Virus record (IMG/VR): IMGVR_UViG_3300025168_000362 | Coordinates: 1 to 31,981 of that record | Length of the DNA: 31,981 nt | Source of the DNA: a virus | Reading direction: 5' to 3' (one strand) | Part shown: one piece after another, positions 7,774-15,635 of the stretch | Layout: every line of letters begins with the position of its first letter | Numbering within the stretch: position 1 is the stretch's first letter | Translations under genes and position numbers: made by a program | The notes under the pieces: model-generated | What the model was told of the DNA's origin: nothing | The model's database searches: none | The model's input: only the letters and a program-made list of their open reading frames with translations

Positions 7774-7990
7774 TTATTTCATCCCTGTATTTTCTTATGA
7801 CTTGCATTTGTTTAGCTACACGAACAGCAGGATTATTGTAGTCGAGACCATCTGTTTCTTTAGACATAGTATTAGACCTAGTTAATAGGCCACCTGTTTT
7901 TTCTGGTTTTTTTACAGTCTTTAAGTTTTCAAATCCTTCAATATCCATACGTTTGTAGGCTTCTCTAGCAGCATTAAATTGTCTGGACAT
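7751..7990 (-). CDS. Uncharacterised small protein (79 aa)
   Basis: A 79-residue basic, mostly helical protein with no recognised domain. The start ATG at 7990 has a GGAG about 8 nt upstream and overlaps the end of the 976-residue gene by 17 nt. Its end overlaps the next gene by 23 nt. These overlaps on both sides and the good ribosome binding site make it a real gene. The sequence holds KKPEKTGGLLTRSNTMSKET, which looks like a flexible linker between two helices. Function unknown; probably a minor virion or assembly component, given its neighbours. Confidence 0.6.
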   Translation of the reverse strand: MSRQFNAAREAYKRMDIEGFENLKTVKKPEKTGGLLTRSNTMSKETDGLDYNNPAVRVAKQMQVIRKYRDEINGDNEST

Positions 7991-10904
7991 TATGCTTTCT
8001 CCGTTTCTTGTTTACTACTATATCCATGAATTGTTTTGTGGCCCATTTTAATGGCGGTACTTTAGCAATTAGTTTAGCATAATTTTCACCATGTGTCATG
8101 TATAAATTTTTAAACCAACTAGGAGCATCATATTGTAGCCAAGTACGGAACACAAACCATTCAGCATTTTGTTTGCCATATACTTCACGTGCTACCCAGC
8201 AAGCACCAAATAAATATGCACTGCCTAATGTACCAATTAAACTACCTATTGCATTACCTGCTGCTGATTTACCTGCTGCAGCAGAAGCAGCTTGAGATGT
8301 TGCAGCATCTAGTTCAGCAATCGCCATAGCACTGTATCTATCCAGTTCACCTTCTGCTGATTCCCATGCCCACTCCATAGTATCAGCATAGAAACTCCAC
8401 AAATTACTGTAAGCTTGTTTACTTACATCAAGAACAGCATTCGCATTCAACTCATTAGCACGATTAATTGAAGCCGTATCCGCTGTAGCTATCTGTCTAC
8501 GCCACTGTGCATTACTCTGTGCAATCACTAGCTGGTTCTGTGCATTAAACTGATCACGTTGATTGTTTAGTTCTGCGTTAAAACGATTTACTGTATTAGC
8601 CTGACCAGCATTATACTGTGATTGTGCATTAGATTGTGTCGCATTAAACTGAGACACTTGAGAACCAAGATTCTGGAAGAACTGATCTGTTTGGTTTTCA
8701 CTAGATGCATTAAACTGTGCGGCAGCATTTGCTGCAGCTTGATCTGAAAACAAAGACTGTACACGCTGTTGTGCTTTAAACAACTCTGTCTGTTGGTCGT
8801 TAGATAAGTTAGCCATATCCATCTGCAAGAAGTTCTGTGCTTGTTGTACAGAAGCTTGTTGTCTATTGCTTAGGTTCTGGCTATCCATAGCAGCAATTGT
8901 TGCAGCATTCTGCAGGGTCGTAGCTTGTGCAGTATTAAGATTAGCTAATCCAATAGTTTTCATCAACTCTGAATTATGTAATTGCTCTTGCTGGTCTGCA
9001 CTAAATGTTATGTTAGCTGCCTCAGAAAATCTAGCTGCGTTTTGCATAGCTGTTTGTTGTTGTACATTAATCTGTTGACCTTGTAAGGCTGCAGAAAGTT
9101 GTGCATTAGACATATAAGATTGTTGTCTATTAGACAGATTAGCTAAATCTATTTGAAGATTGTTGGCATTATTTACTAGTGCTGTCTGTTGCCTATTATT
9201 TAAATTCATATTAGAAACTTCAGCAAATCTAGCAGCAGTAACTAAGTTTACCTGTTGTTGATTACTTAAATTCTGTCCTTGGAAAGCTGCCTTTATTTGT
9301 GCATTAGCCAAGAAGGTTTGCTGCATGTTAGACAAGTCTTGTGTCTGTAATGCAAAAGCATTAGTACTGTTCTGTAATGCTACTTGCTGCTCATTAGAAA
9401 GGTTCTGCAGTGAAAGACCTTGTTGTGCGGCAGCATTAGTTAGGGACACTTGTTGCCGCCTATCTAAGTTGCTCATATTCATCTGGTTAAATGTTTGAGC
9501 ATCTTGTGTAGCAATAGGTAGTGAAGACTCCATAGCAGCCTGTAGGATAGCCGCACCTGCCATTGAGCTACCAGCTAGACCCCTTGAGGCCATAGCAGCG
9601 TTAGCAGCCCTTAAAGCCCCTGCTGCCCATACAGGTGTGCCATCATCAAACTGCTTCATCAACCCTTCTAGCTGACCCTGTACAGTTCCTAATGCACCTA
9701 CCTCGCCTTGAATAGCACTAGCTAATGTGCCATTGTCTACACTAAATGAATTTAGTTTGGCTGCATAAGCTACGGCATCTTCTCTAAGGAACCCACCTGA
9801 TTGTGCCAGTTGCGCTTGAGCCATATTAGACTCTTGAATTTGTGCAGCCTGTGGTATTTCATTTACAGATACGGTAGCTTGTTGAGCTATAGCTGGATCA
9901 ATGCCAGAAGACTGTGCAATCTGAGCTGCTGGTATAACTTCGTCTTGACCTTTAGCTGCTGCTAACTGGTCTGGTGTTACGTTTAGATCACCAAATCCAA
10001 CCCCTTGTTTAAAAGCAGTATCAAACTCTGGTGCGCCGGGTGTAGCTCCGGCAGATAATGAACCTGTTGCTGCTGTTATGCCGCTAGTTGTCCCCGATGC
10101 GGCAGCTACTTTGTTCATTTCAGTATCTACATCAGTTTCCGTAGTTGTTACAGCAGCTTTATTTGCTGTTCCCGCTGTAATTAATCCAGCTTGATACGTA
10201 TTTGCAGTAGCAGTCGGTACTTGTACAGCACCTGCTGAAAAGTCATAGTTAATAGGAACTTCAAACCGGCCACCATCCGGCGTAAATGCAAATTTATTAC
10301 CTTGTTGCGGCATTACTGTTTGACGTATTGCGCCGGGGGTAGGATCGTTTTCAAGATACGGGCCTGTCAGTGTACCTGTTCCTGCTGCTATTTTTTGTGC
10401 ATCTTCTGTTTTTGTAGCTTTAGAAATTGTTGTGGCACCAATAGGCAGACCGGGTTGATACATTTGTTCTACACTGAACTGTGCTACACCGGGAATTTGG
10501 TTTTTGATTTCTGCTGTTTTTTCATCGCCTACATTTACACCTTCAGGTAACTGATCACCTTCTTTGTAATATGTAGCGGGAGTTACATTATATTGTGCGG
10601 GACTAGCACCTGTATACACAGGTGTGGCAGCTTGTGTTGACCCAAAATTACTTACAGTACCTCTGTTTGATACAGGCTGTTCTTCTTCTTCTTTTTTATT
10701 ATCGGCTACACCACCAGTATTAAACCGTGGCACGTATCCACCTTCTGCCATCTTCCGTGCAGCATTCGTATACATATTCATCTGCTGTTGCCGTGCAGGG
10801 TCTTGGTCAACGTACTGCTGAAACTGGTTCATATCACCTTGATAGCCCATAGCCCCTGCAATCTTATTCATTGCTTGAGGTTTAAATCCTTTGAACATCG
10901 CCAT
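7974..10904 (-). CDS. Hendecad-repeat virion protein with C-terminal CWVAREVYG module (976 aa)
   Basis: A very large Gln/Ala/Asn-rich protein in the tail and internal-protein block. Parts in order: N-terminal 1-70 with AEGGYVPRF and NTGGVADN; a Gly/Thr-rich, low-complexity region about 75-330; a helical region; then eleven tandem 22-residue units (480-721, consensus LSNxQQxxLxNAxxxxxxxxxN) and nine 11-residue units (730-828, consensus QFNAxxxxxxx). An 11-residue period with no indels predicts a long right-handed coiled coil. A small-residue hydrophobic stretch near 875-901 precedes a compact 75-residue end that starts C902-W-V-A-R-E-V-Y-G and is rich in Trp, Tyr and basic residues. A rod-like internal, tail or ejection protein is the best guess. 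The C-terminal module resembles a CFI-box-like pattern; its role is unknown. Confidence 0.75.
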   Translation of the reverse strand: MAMFKGFKPQAMNKIAGAMGYQGDMNQFQQYVDQDPARQQQMNMYTNAARKMAEGGYVPRFNTGGVADNKKEEEEQPVSNRGTVSNFGSTQAATPVYTGASPAQYNVTPATYYKEGDQLPEGVNVGDEKTAEIKNQIPGVAQFSVEQMYQPGLPIGATTISKATKTEDAQKIAAGTGTLTGPYLENDPTPGAIRQTVMPQQGNKFAFTPDGGRFEVPINYDFSAGAVQVPTATANTYQAGLITAGTANKAAVTTTETDVDTEMNKVAAASGTTSGITAATGSLSAGATPGAPEFDTAFKQGVGFGDLNVTPDQLAAAKGQDEVIPAAQIAQSSGIDPAIAQQATVSVNEIPQAAQIQESNMAQAQLAQSGGFLREDAVAYAAKLNSFSVDNGTLASAIQGEVGALGTVQGQLEGLMKQFDDGTPVWAAGALRAANAAMASRGLAGSSMAGAAILQAAMESSLPIATQDAQTFNQMNMSNLDRRQQVSLTNAAAQQGLSLQNLSNEQQVALQNSTNAFALQTQDLSNMQQTFLANAQIKAAFQGQNLSNQQQVNLVTAARFAEVSNMNLNNRQQTALVNNANNLQIDLANLSNRQQSYMSNAQLSAALQGQQINVQQQTAMQNAARFSEAANITFSADQQEQLHNSELMKTIGLANLNTAQATTLQNAATIAAMDSQNLSNRQQASVQQAQNFLQMDMANLSNDQQTELFKAQQRVQSLFSDQAAANAAAQFNASSENQTDQFFQNLGSQVSQFNATQSNAQSQYNAGQANTVNRFNAELNNQRDQFNAQNQLVIAQSNAQWRRQIATADTASINRANELNANAVLDVSKQAYSNLWSFYADTMEWAWESAEGELDRYSAMAIAELDAATSQAASAAAGKSAAGNAIGSLIGTLGSAYLFGACWVAREVYGKQNAEWFVFRTWLQYDAPSWFKNLYMTHGENYAKLIAKVPPLKWATKQFMDIVVNKKRRKHNVQTI
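8421..9467 (-). repeat. Tandem 66-nt (22-residue) and 33-nt (11-residue) protein repeats
   Basis: Inside the 976-residue gene. Positions 9467 down to 8742 hold exactly eleven 66-nt units (22 residues each, for example units beginning LSNEQQ, LSNMQQ, LSNQQQ, LNNRQQ, LSNRQQ). After an 8-residue step, 8717 down to 8421 holds nine 33-nt units (QFNAS, QFFQN, QFNAT, QYNAG, RFNAE, QFNAQ and more degenerate ones). The unit length never varies. Confidence 0.9.
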
Positions 10905-10905
10905 A

Positions 10906-11112
10906 TTAACTCATTCCCATAAATACTGTAACTACCATAGCTACTACCATTATAGTGCTACCCATTATCATTGCTTCTAAACGCCACATGCGTTTGTCTA
11001 GTGATTTTAATTGTTCACCTACAGCAGCGTAACGCACTGCACATTCTTTTTCGTGTGCTTCTAGTTCTAGTGCTACACGAAGTTCAGGGGTTACAGACTG
11101 CTCTAGTTTCAT
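10906..11112 (-). CDS. Small membrane protein, holin/XhlA-like candidate
   Basis: A 68-residue protein with a charged amphipathic helix (about 10-45, containing EAHEKECAVRYAAVGEQLKS) followed by one membrane helix at the C-terminus (GSTIMVVAMVVTVFMGMS). This arrangement is like the XhlA-type holin-associated proteins and some small phage holins, so a lysis role is possible. I chose ATG 11112 because GGAG lies 7 nt upstream and the ATG is 2 nt after the previous stop. A TTG at 11124 would add four residues but has no better site. It is followed one base later by the large repeat protein gene. It could equally be a membrane anchor for virion assembly; no endolysin is recognised beside it. Confidence 0.65.
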   Translation of the reverse strand: MKLEQSVTPELRVALELEAHEKECAVRYAAVGEQLKSLDKRMWRLEAMIMGSTIMVVAMVVTVFMGMS

Positions 11113-11114
11113 TG

Positions 11115-11420
11115 CTAGCTCCAAGAATCAAACCAAGTAGATACCTCAGCAGTAACTTCATCTGTAGTCATATCAACAAACTCACCGCCACTGTTTTCTT
11201 TCTGCATAGCGTACCGACCATGAATGTTAAGGACACGAGTGGTAAGTCCTGCCTTGTCTAGTACCGTTACTGTCTCTGGTACTTTAAACTCACGAGGTGC
11301 GTCAATGGTCCAGCCCACCATAGTAAAGTTATCTGGGTCAGTGTAGTATCCACCATTCTTTACCCAATTAGGTATAGTCATGCCCTGTGGACCTGCATCT
11401 AGTTTATATTCAATAATCAT
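11115..11420 (-). CDS. Uncharacterised structural-module protein (101 aa)
   Basis: A 101-residue acidic, probably beta-rich protein with many aromatic residues, for example IPNWVKNGGYYTDPDNFTMV and a Trp-containing C-terminus TWFDSWS. The start overlaps the previous stop as ATGA (11417-11420), a strong sign of translational coupling to the 273-residue gene. The stop is 2 nt before the start of the small membrane protein gene. I do not recognise a family. It could be a small tail, head-completion or chaperone protein. Confidence 0.65.
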   Translation of the reverse strand: MIIEYKLDAGPQGMTIPNWVKNGGYYTDPDNFTMVGWTIDAPREFKVPETVTVLDKAGLTTRVLNIHGRYAMQKENSGGEFVDMTTDEVTAEVSTWFDSWS

Positions 11421-12238
11421 TCTTCTTTCTCCTGTTTGTTTTCTAGAAGATTCATATATTCAGAGTTAGTAAAGTTTACTTTGCCAAACATACGTTCCGC
11501 AGTTTTGTCTACATTGACACAATACTTATCTGCCATTCGGTCTAAAAACTCTTCTAAGTCATTTGAGTGTAATACAACACCATTACTAATTTGTTCTCCA
11601 GTATGTTGTACATAACCAGAAGTCTCTGTTAATGCTACTTGTGGATGTACCCCATACTGTTGCAGGTACTCAATTGTGGCTGTTTGCGCACGACCACCTT
11701 CTAGTAAATTACGGTACATAAGTTCAAAGCCTCTGCGAACATGGTGTCGTTTTTCTTCAGCTTCAAATGTAGATTCATCCCATTCATCAATACCGTGTTT
11801 TTCTTTAATGTTATTATACTGGTCAATAAGCGTAGCTATATCTTTAAACGATCCATTAACCTTTGACTCTAGCATAAACATAGAAACATTTTTTTGGCGA
11901 AACTTTGCTTGTGAGATTGGGTCATCTTCAAACTCCAAGTCCTTAATTTCTTTCTGTGTTTCTGCGTAGCTAACCTGTGCTTCTGCCAATGCCATCTTAC
12001 GCTTTTCAATCTCTGCCATAATCTGACGCATCATACGCATTGGTGATTGACCATTGAGCATAGTTAGTGTCATTAGTGATAGAGTATGCTGGCTGTTGTT
12101 ACGATCAAAGCTACGAGTTTTTTCTTCTATCTCTGGAAGAAATTCATTTACTTTTGCTACAGCAGCCGTATTAACTTTATTCTCTTGTATCATGGGTAGA
12201 TCAAAGGCTACCCTTGTAGTTATTATTTCATTAGTCAA
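11417..12238 (-). CDS. Helical structural-module protein, TTG start (273 aa)
   Basis: A 273-residue, mostly helical, charged protein; residues about 75-145 look like a coiled coil (RQIMAEIEKRKMALAEAQVS, then KDLEFEDDPISQAKFRQKN). No enzyme motif is visible. The start is TTG 12238, supported by AGGAG 7 nt upstream; the nearby ATG is out of frame and the next in-frame Met is 15 residues in. It is the first gene after the promoter at 12267-12295, so it opens the last transcription unit of the virion module (internal and ejection-type proteins). It may be a connector, chaperone or internal protein; the function is unknown. Confidence 0.7.
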   Translation of the reverse strand: MTNEIITTRVAFDLPMIQENKVNTAAVAKVNEFLPEIEEKTRSFDRNNSQHTLSLMTLTMLNGQSPMRMMRQIMAEIEKRKMALAEAQVSYAETQKEIKDLEFEDDPISQAKFRQKNVSMFMLESKVNGSFKDIATLIDQYNNIKEKHGIDEWDESTFEAEEKRHHVRRGFELMYRNLLEGGRAQTATIEYLQQYGVHPQVALTETSGYVQHTGEQISNGVVLHSNDLEEFLDRMADKYCVNVDKTAERMFGKVNFTNSEYMNLLENKQEKEE

Positions 12239-12249
12239 TTTACTTCTCC

Positions 12250-12276
12250 TCTGTATAAAAAATTACATTATACAGA
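12250..12276. promoter_or_regulatory. Perfect 9-bp dyad overlapping a promoter (operator candidate)
   Basis: TCTGTATAA (12250-12258) and its exact reverse complement TTATACAGA (12268-12276), separated by 9 nt. One arm covers the -10 box of the leftward promoter and the other ends just before the AGGAG ribosome binding site. Because the -10 arm lies outside the transcript, a protein-binding operator is more likely than an RNA hairpin. Confidence 0.5.
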
Positions 12277-12295
12277 TATTTTACTAAAAATGCAA
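12267..12295 (-). promoter_or_regulatory. Sigma70-like promoter for the internal-protein block
   Basis: On the - strand, TATAAT (12272-12267) is a perfect -10 box. A weak -35, TTGCAT (12295-12290), lies 17 nt upstream. It stands in the only AT-rich gap between the fibre genes and the 273-residue gene, so transcription would start near 12260, about 20 nt before the TTG start. Confidence 0.6.
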
Positions 12296-12302
12296 GTCTT
12301 TA

Positions 12303-13406
12303 TTAATTGCCTGATAAGCCTGTTAGATAACGTCTAGCTAAAGTCAAGTCTCCAAAATCTGTAGCATTGCCGGGGGTAGATATAGTTACGTATGCCATAA
12401 CATTAACAGGAGTGTTGCCGCCACCACCAAATATTGCTCTAGTGACATTTGCACACGCTGCCATATTATACTGCACTGCTGTTAAATTTCCAAAATCCGT
12501 GGCATTACCAGTTGTAGCTATAGTTACATAGTCTATTACATCACTTACAGCAGAAGAAGAATAACCACCTCCAAATAATGCTCTAGTGCCGTTTGAACAC
12601 CCTGCTGGGGCTGAACCTCTACCTACGGTTAAATCACCAAAGTCTGTAGCATTACCAGTAGTAGCAATTGTTATATAGTCAATTTCGTTTTTAGGGCCGG
12701 GATTTCCACCAGCAAATAAACCTCTTGTAGTGGAACTAGCACCTCCTAATTGTTTTCTAGCTACGGTAAGATCACCAAAGTCTTGAGAATTTCCCGGAGT
12801 GGCTATAGTTATATAATCTATTGTATTTACTGTTGCTGATGCTTGGCCTAGTGCTATAGCGGCACGGCTTCCATTAGACACAGCAGCACAGCCTCTAGCA
12901 GTGGCACTTAAATCTCCAAAATCCGTACCGTTTCCTGTGTTGGCTATAGTAATATATTCTATAATGTTATAAAAAGTAGTATTAGATTGGCTATGTCCAC
13001 CCGCAAGTATACCTCTACTTCCGTTAGAACAACCCGCTAAAAAAGCCCTAGCTTGTGTAAGGTTTCCAAAATCTGTAGCATTACCTGTGGTAGTTATATC
13101 TATATAATCTATATTATTTTGTTCTGTGTTATTAACATCACCGCCAGCAAATATACCTCTATTTCCTAGTATAGGTGGTGGTGGTTCTGTTACAGCCGTA
13201 GTATACCACAGATCATTAGCATAGATTTTAAATACATCATCAGAAGTGTCAAACCACAAAGCTCCATCACAAGGGTAAGTAGGCTCTGTGGATTGTGCGT
13301 AGTACTCTTTTTTGAGTGCGCCGCTGCCTGCACCTACTTTAGCGTTGTAGGTGAAGTCTACAGTGCTACCGTCATTGGTAATTGTGTCTACTTTTATTGT
13401 ACTCAT
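12303..13406 (-). CDS. Propeller-like tail fibre protein, paralogue 3
   Basis: A 367-residue protein with a short N-terminal module (1-80) containing MSTIKVDTITNDG and a Trp-rich GALWFDTSDDVFKIYANDLW, followed by six repeats of about 47 residues (83-367). Each repeat reads roughly RG-hydrophobic-xAGG, then Y-(I/V)-T-I-A-T-T-G-N-A-T-D-F-G-D-L-T, then AR and a C/S-N-G turn. The pattern recalls kelch/RCC1-type beta-propellers; the last half-repeat (LTGLSGN) would close the ring. It is the third of three adjacent paralogues after the long fibre gene, so host-surface binding is the likely job. I infer attachment to the tail from the shared N-terminal module. No peptidase or lyase motif is seen. 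Confidence 0.77.
   Translation of the reverse strand: MSTIKVDTITNDGSTVDFTYNAKVGAGSGALKKEYYAQSTEPTYPCDGALWFDTSDDVFKIYANDLWYTTAVTEPPPPILGNRGIFAGGDVNNTEQNNIDYIDITTTGNATDFGNLTQARAFLAGCSNGSRGILAGGHSQSNTTFYNIIEYITIANTGNGTDFGDLSATARGCAAVSNGSRAAIALGQASATVNTIDYITIATPGNSQDFGDLTVARKQLGGASSTTRGLFAGGNPGPKNEIDYITIATTGNATDFGDLTVGRGSAPAGCSNGTRALFGGGYSSSAVSDVIDYVTIATTGNATDFGNLTAVQYNMAACANVTRAIFGGGGNTPVNVMAYVTISTPGNATDFGDLTLARRYLTGLSGN
12306..13160 (-). repeat. Six ~47-residue propeller-like repeats
   Basis: Six in-frame copies with the core TGNATDFGDLT or close variants (GNGTDFGDLS, GNSQDFGDLT and others), about 142 nt apart, filling residues 83-367 of the 367-residue fibre protein. Confidence 0.85.
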
Positions 13407-13409
13407 AAA

Positions 13410-14501
13410 TTATTCTCCTGAACATGAGGCGGGACCACCCCGTGCTGCTGTTAAGTCACCAAAATCCGTACTATTACCAGTCGTGGCTATCGTTACATAC
13501 TCAATTATATTTTTAAACCCGCCGAAACTGCCACCGCCAAATACAGCTTTGATGCCATCTGAACATGATGCACTCTCGCTAATTGTCGCCCCAAGATTAC
13601 CAAAACTTGTAGAATTGCCGGGGGTAGCAATGGTAACATACTCTATGCCATAGTAGTTAGCTAAGGCAGAAAACAAACCTCTTGTACGATTTGAACACCC
13701 CGTTACGTAGTCTCTACCTTGAGTAAGGTTTCCAAAATCTATGGCATTACCAAGCGTTGCTATTGTTACATAATCAATAGTGACATCAGATGTTGGATTA
13801 CCACCAGCAAAAACACCGTATGTACCATCTGAACAAGAACCAGTGCTTGATCTTTCAGTCGTTAAATCACCAAAGTCTTGAGCGTTACCTGTTGTTGCTA
13901 TTGTAATGTAATCAATTGCAGCTTTTGGGCTTCTGGCACTTCCAGCAAACAAACCTTTTGTGCCATCCGAACACCCGCTACCTAATTGATACGTTACTTT
14001 TGTAAGATCACCAAAATCAGTAGCATTACCTGCGCTGGCTATTGTTACATAGTCTATGTTATTTGTGTCGTTTCCTGTAGTACCACCAGCAAAAACACCT
14101 CTAGTTTTATTTGAACAAGCACCCCCCCTGTATCGTGCTAATGTTAAATCACCAAAGTCTGTAGCATTGCCGGGGGTAGATATAGTAATATAGTCTATTG
14201 TATTGACAGCGGCATACGAAGTATTCAGACCACCAAAAAAAAGACCACGTGAACCTACATACGGTATAGGTGGTGCTGTCACATTAAGTTTCCTAAATCT
14301 AGTATTTATATACTGATGTAAGTCTGTACCATTCCACCAGAAAGCACCATTCTTAGGGCTAGTAGGTTCTGATGTACCTGTGTAGTACTCCGAAATTGCA
14401 TGGCTTGCCGTAATATCTGCCCCAGCTATATTTAAACCCTGTGAGAAAGAAGGAGACCCGTTTGAGGTATTTTCCATACTTGATACTTTAAATTCGCTCA
14501 T
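13410..14501 (-). CDS. Propeller-like tail fibre protein, paralogue 2
   Basis: A 363-residue paralogue of its two neighbours. The N-terminal module (1-82) carries MSEFKVSSMENTS and the anchor-like stretch SEPTSPKNGAFWWNGTDLHQ; the anchor aromatics differ from paralogues 1 and 3 (NGTDLHQ in place of DTDDDKAY). Six repeats follow (85-363), each with a YVTIATTGNATDFGDLT-type core; one copy has changed to GNSTSFGNLG. The gene ends with ARGGPASCSGE, a half-repeat that matches the others. It starts 3 nt after the previous stop and ends 3 nt before the next start. Role: probable receptor-binding or fibre-tip protein. Whether all three paralogues are in one particle cannot be told from sequence. Confidence 0.77.
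   Translation of the reverse strand: MSEFKVSSMENTSNGSPSFSQGLNIAGADITASHAISEYYTGTSEPTSPKNGAFWWNGTDLHQYINTRFRKLNVTAPPIPYVGSRGLFFGGLNTSYAAVNTIDYITISTPGNATDFGDLTLARYRGGACSNKTRGVFAGGTTGNDTNNIDYVTIASAGNATDFGDLTKVTYQLGSGCSDGTKGLFAGSARSPKAAIDYITIATTGNAQDFGDLTTERSSTGSCSDGTYGVFAGGNPTSDVTIDYVTIATLGNAIDFGNLTQGRDYVTGCSNRTRGLFSALANYYGIEYVTIATPGNSTSFGNLGATISESASCSDGIKAVFGGGSFGGFKNIIEYVTIATTGNSTDFGDLTAARGGPASCSGE
13413..14249 (-). repeat. Six ~46-residue propeller-like repeats
   Basis: Six in-frame copies of the GNATDFGDLT-type core in residues 85-363 of the 363-residue fibre protein, about 140 nt apart. Confidence 0.85.
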
Positions 14502-14504
14502 TAT

Positions 14505-15635
14505 TTAATCTCCTGAACATCCAGAAACTGCTTGAGTTGCAGCAGTTAAATCGCCAAAGTCTTGAGCATTACCCGGTGTAGATATAGTTACGTATTGAAT
14601 AACATTACTGCCTGCTGAAGCTGCTGTATCATAACCTCCTGCAAAAACGCCTCTTGTAGCATTAGCACAAGCTGCAAGAAGATAAGGAGAAGTAGTTAAG
14701 TCTCCAAAGTCTGTAGCATTACCCGGTGTAGATATGGTTATATATTGTATTACGTTGTTATTATTTTGAGAATTGCCGCCAAATAAACCTCTACTTCCAT
14801 CACCACAACCTGCACTTGCTTGCATAGTACTAAGCAGATCACCGAAGTCTGTTGAGTTTCCTGTGGTAGAAATAGTAACATACTCTATTGAATTTACAGC
14901 ACCAGACGAAGAGTCTCCCATGTTAAATACAGCCCTACTTTTACTAGCGGTAGACGCAGAATTTTGTCCTACGATAGCTGCATTTCCAAAATCAGTAGCA
15001 TTTCCAGTAGTAGCTATTGTAATATATTCAATAGTATTAACTTTACTACTTTCATTGCCGCCGATAATTAATCCCCTAACATCATTAGACGCACAAGAAA
15101 GTCTGTGTCTATTTGCAGTAAGATTACCGAAGTCTGTAGCATTTCCAGTACTAGCAATTGTAACATAATCTATTACATTTGACTGGCCCCCGGCTGCTAT
15201 AGTTTCACCACCTGCCCAAATACCTCTACTTCCACTAGAACAAGAACCTGATCGTGTTCTAGCTGCAGTTAAATCACCAAAGTCTGTAGCGTTACCCGTA
15301 GTTGGTATAGCTATATAACTTATTACATTTACATCCGTACCGCTTCCACCTGTATTACCGCCACCAAATAATCCTCTATTACCTATACCTACTTCCAGCA
15401 AATTAGTATACGTTAATTCGTAAAACTCACTGTTAATATAAACATACGCTTTGTCATCATCTGTATCATACCACACTGCGCCATTAGCAGGACTACTTGG
15501 TTCTGCACTCTGTGCGTAATGCTCTTGTTTATTTACAGAAGCTAAAGCGACACCATCAATTGTAACACCATCTGGTATGTTTGGCGCACCTGATCCAGCT
15601 AAGTTAGTAACTGTATCTACTTTAATCTTACCCAT
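14505..15635 (-). CDS. Propeller-like tail fibre protein, paralogue 1
   Basis: A 376-residue protein. The N-terminal 1-84 holds MGKIKVDTVTNLAGSG and QSAEPSSPANGAVWYDTDDD, matching paralogue 3 closely. Six repeats of about 48 residues follow (87-376), each beginning RG-(L/I/V)-F/W-x-G-G and carrying a Y-(I/V)-(A/T)-I-x-T-T-G-N-A-T-D-F-G core; the third copy has lost the DLT (GNAAIVG). It ends in SGCSGD. It lies directly after the 1027-residue fibre with no spacer (its start is the base before that gene's stop). Probably part of the adhesion apparatus. The three genes look like tandem duplications that have since diverged mostly in the inter-core loops. Confidence 0.77.
   Translation of the reverse strand: MGKIKVDTVTNLAGSGAPNIPDGVTIDGVALASVNKQEHYAQSAEPSSPANGAVWYDTDDDKAYVYINSEFYELTYTNLLEVGIGNRGLFGGGNTGGSGTDVNVISYIAIPTTGNATDFGDLTAARTRSGSCSSGSRGIWAGGETIAAGGQSNVIDYVTIASTGNATDFGNLTANRHRLSCASNDVRGLIIGGNESSKVNTIEYITIATTGNATDFGNAAIVGQNSASTASKSRAVFNMGDSSSGAVNSIEYVTISTTGNSTDFGDLLSTMQASAGCGDGSRGLFGGNSQNNNNVIQYITISTPGNATDFGDLTTSPYLLAACANATRGVFAGGYDTAASAGSNVIQYVTISTPGNAQDFGDLTAATQAVSGCSGD
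14508..15377 (-). repeat. Six ~48-residue propeller-like repeats
   Basis: Six in-frame copies of the GNATDFGDLT-type core, one degenerate, in residues 87-376 of the 376-residue fibre protein, about 145 nt apart. Confidence 0.85.
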
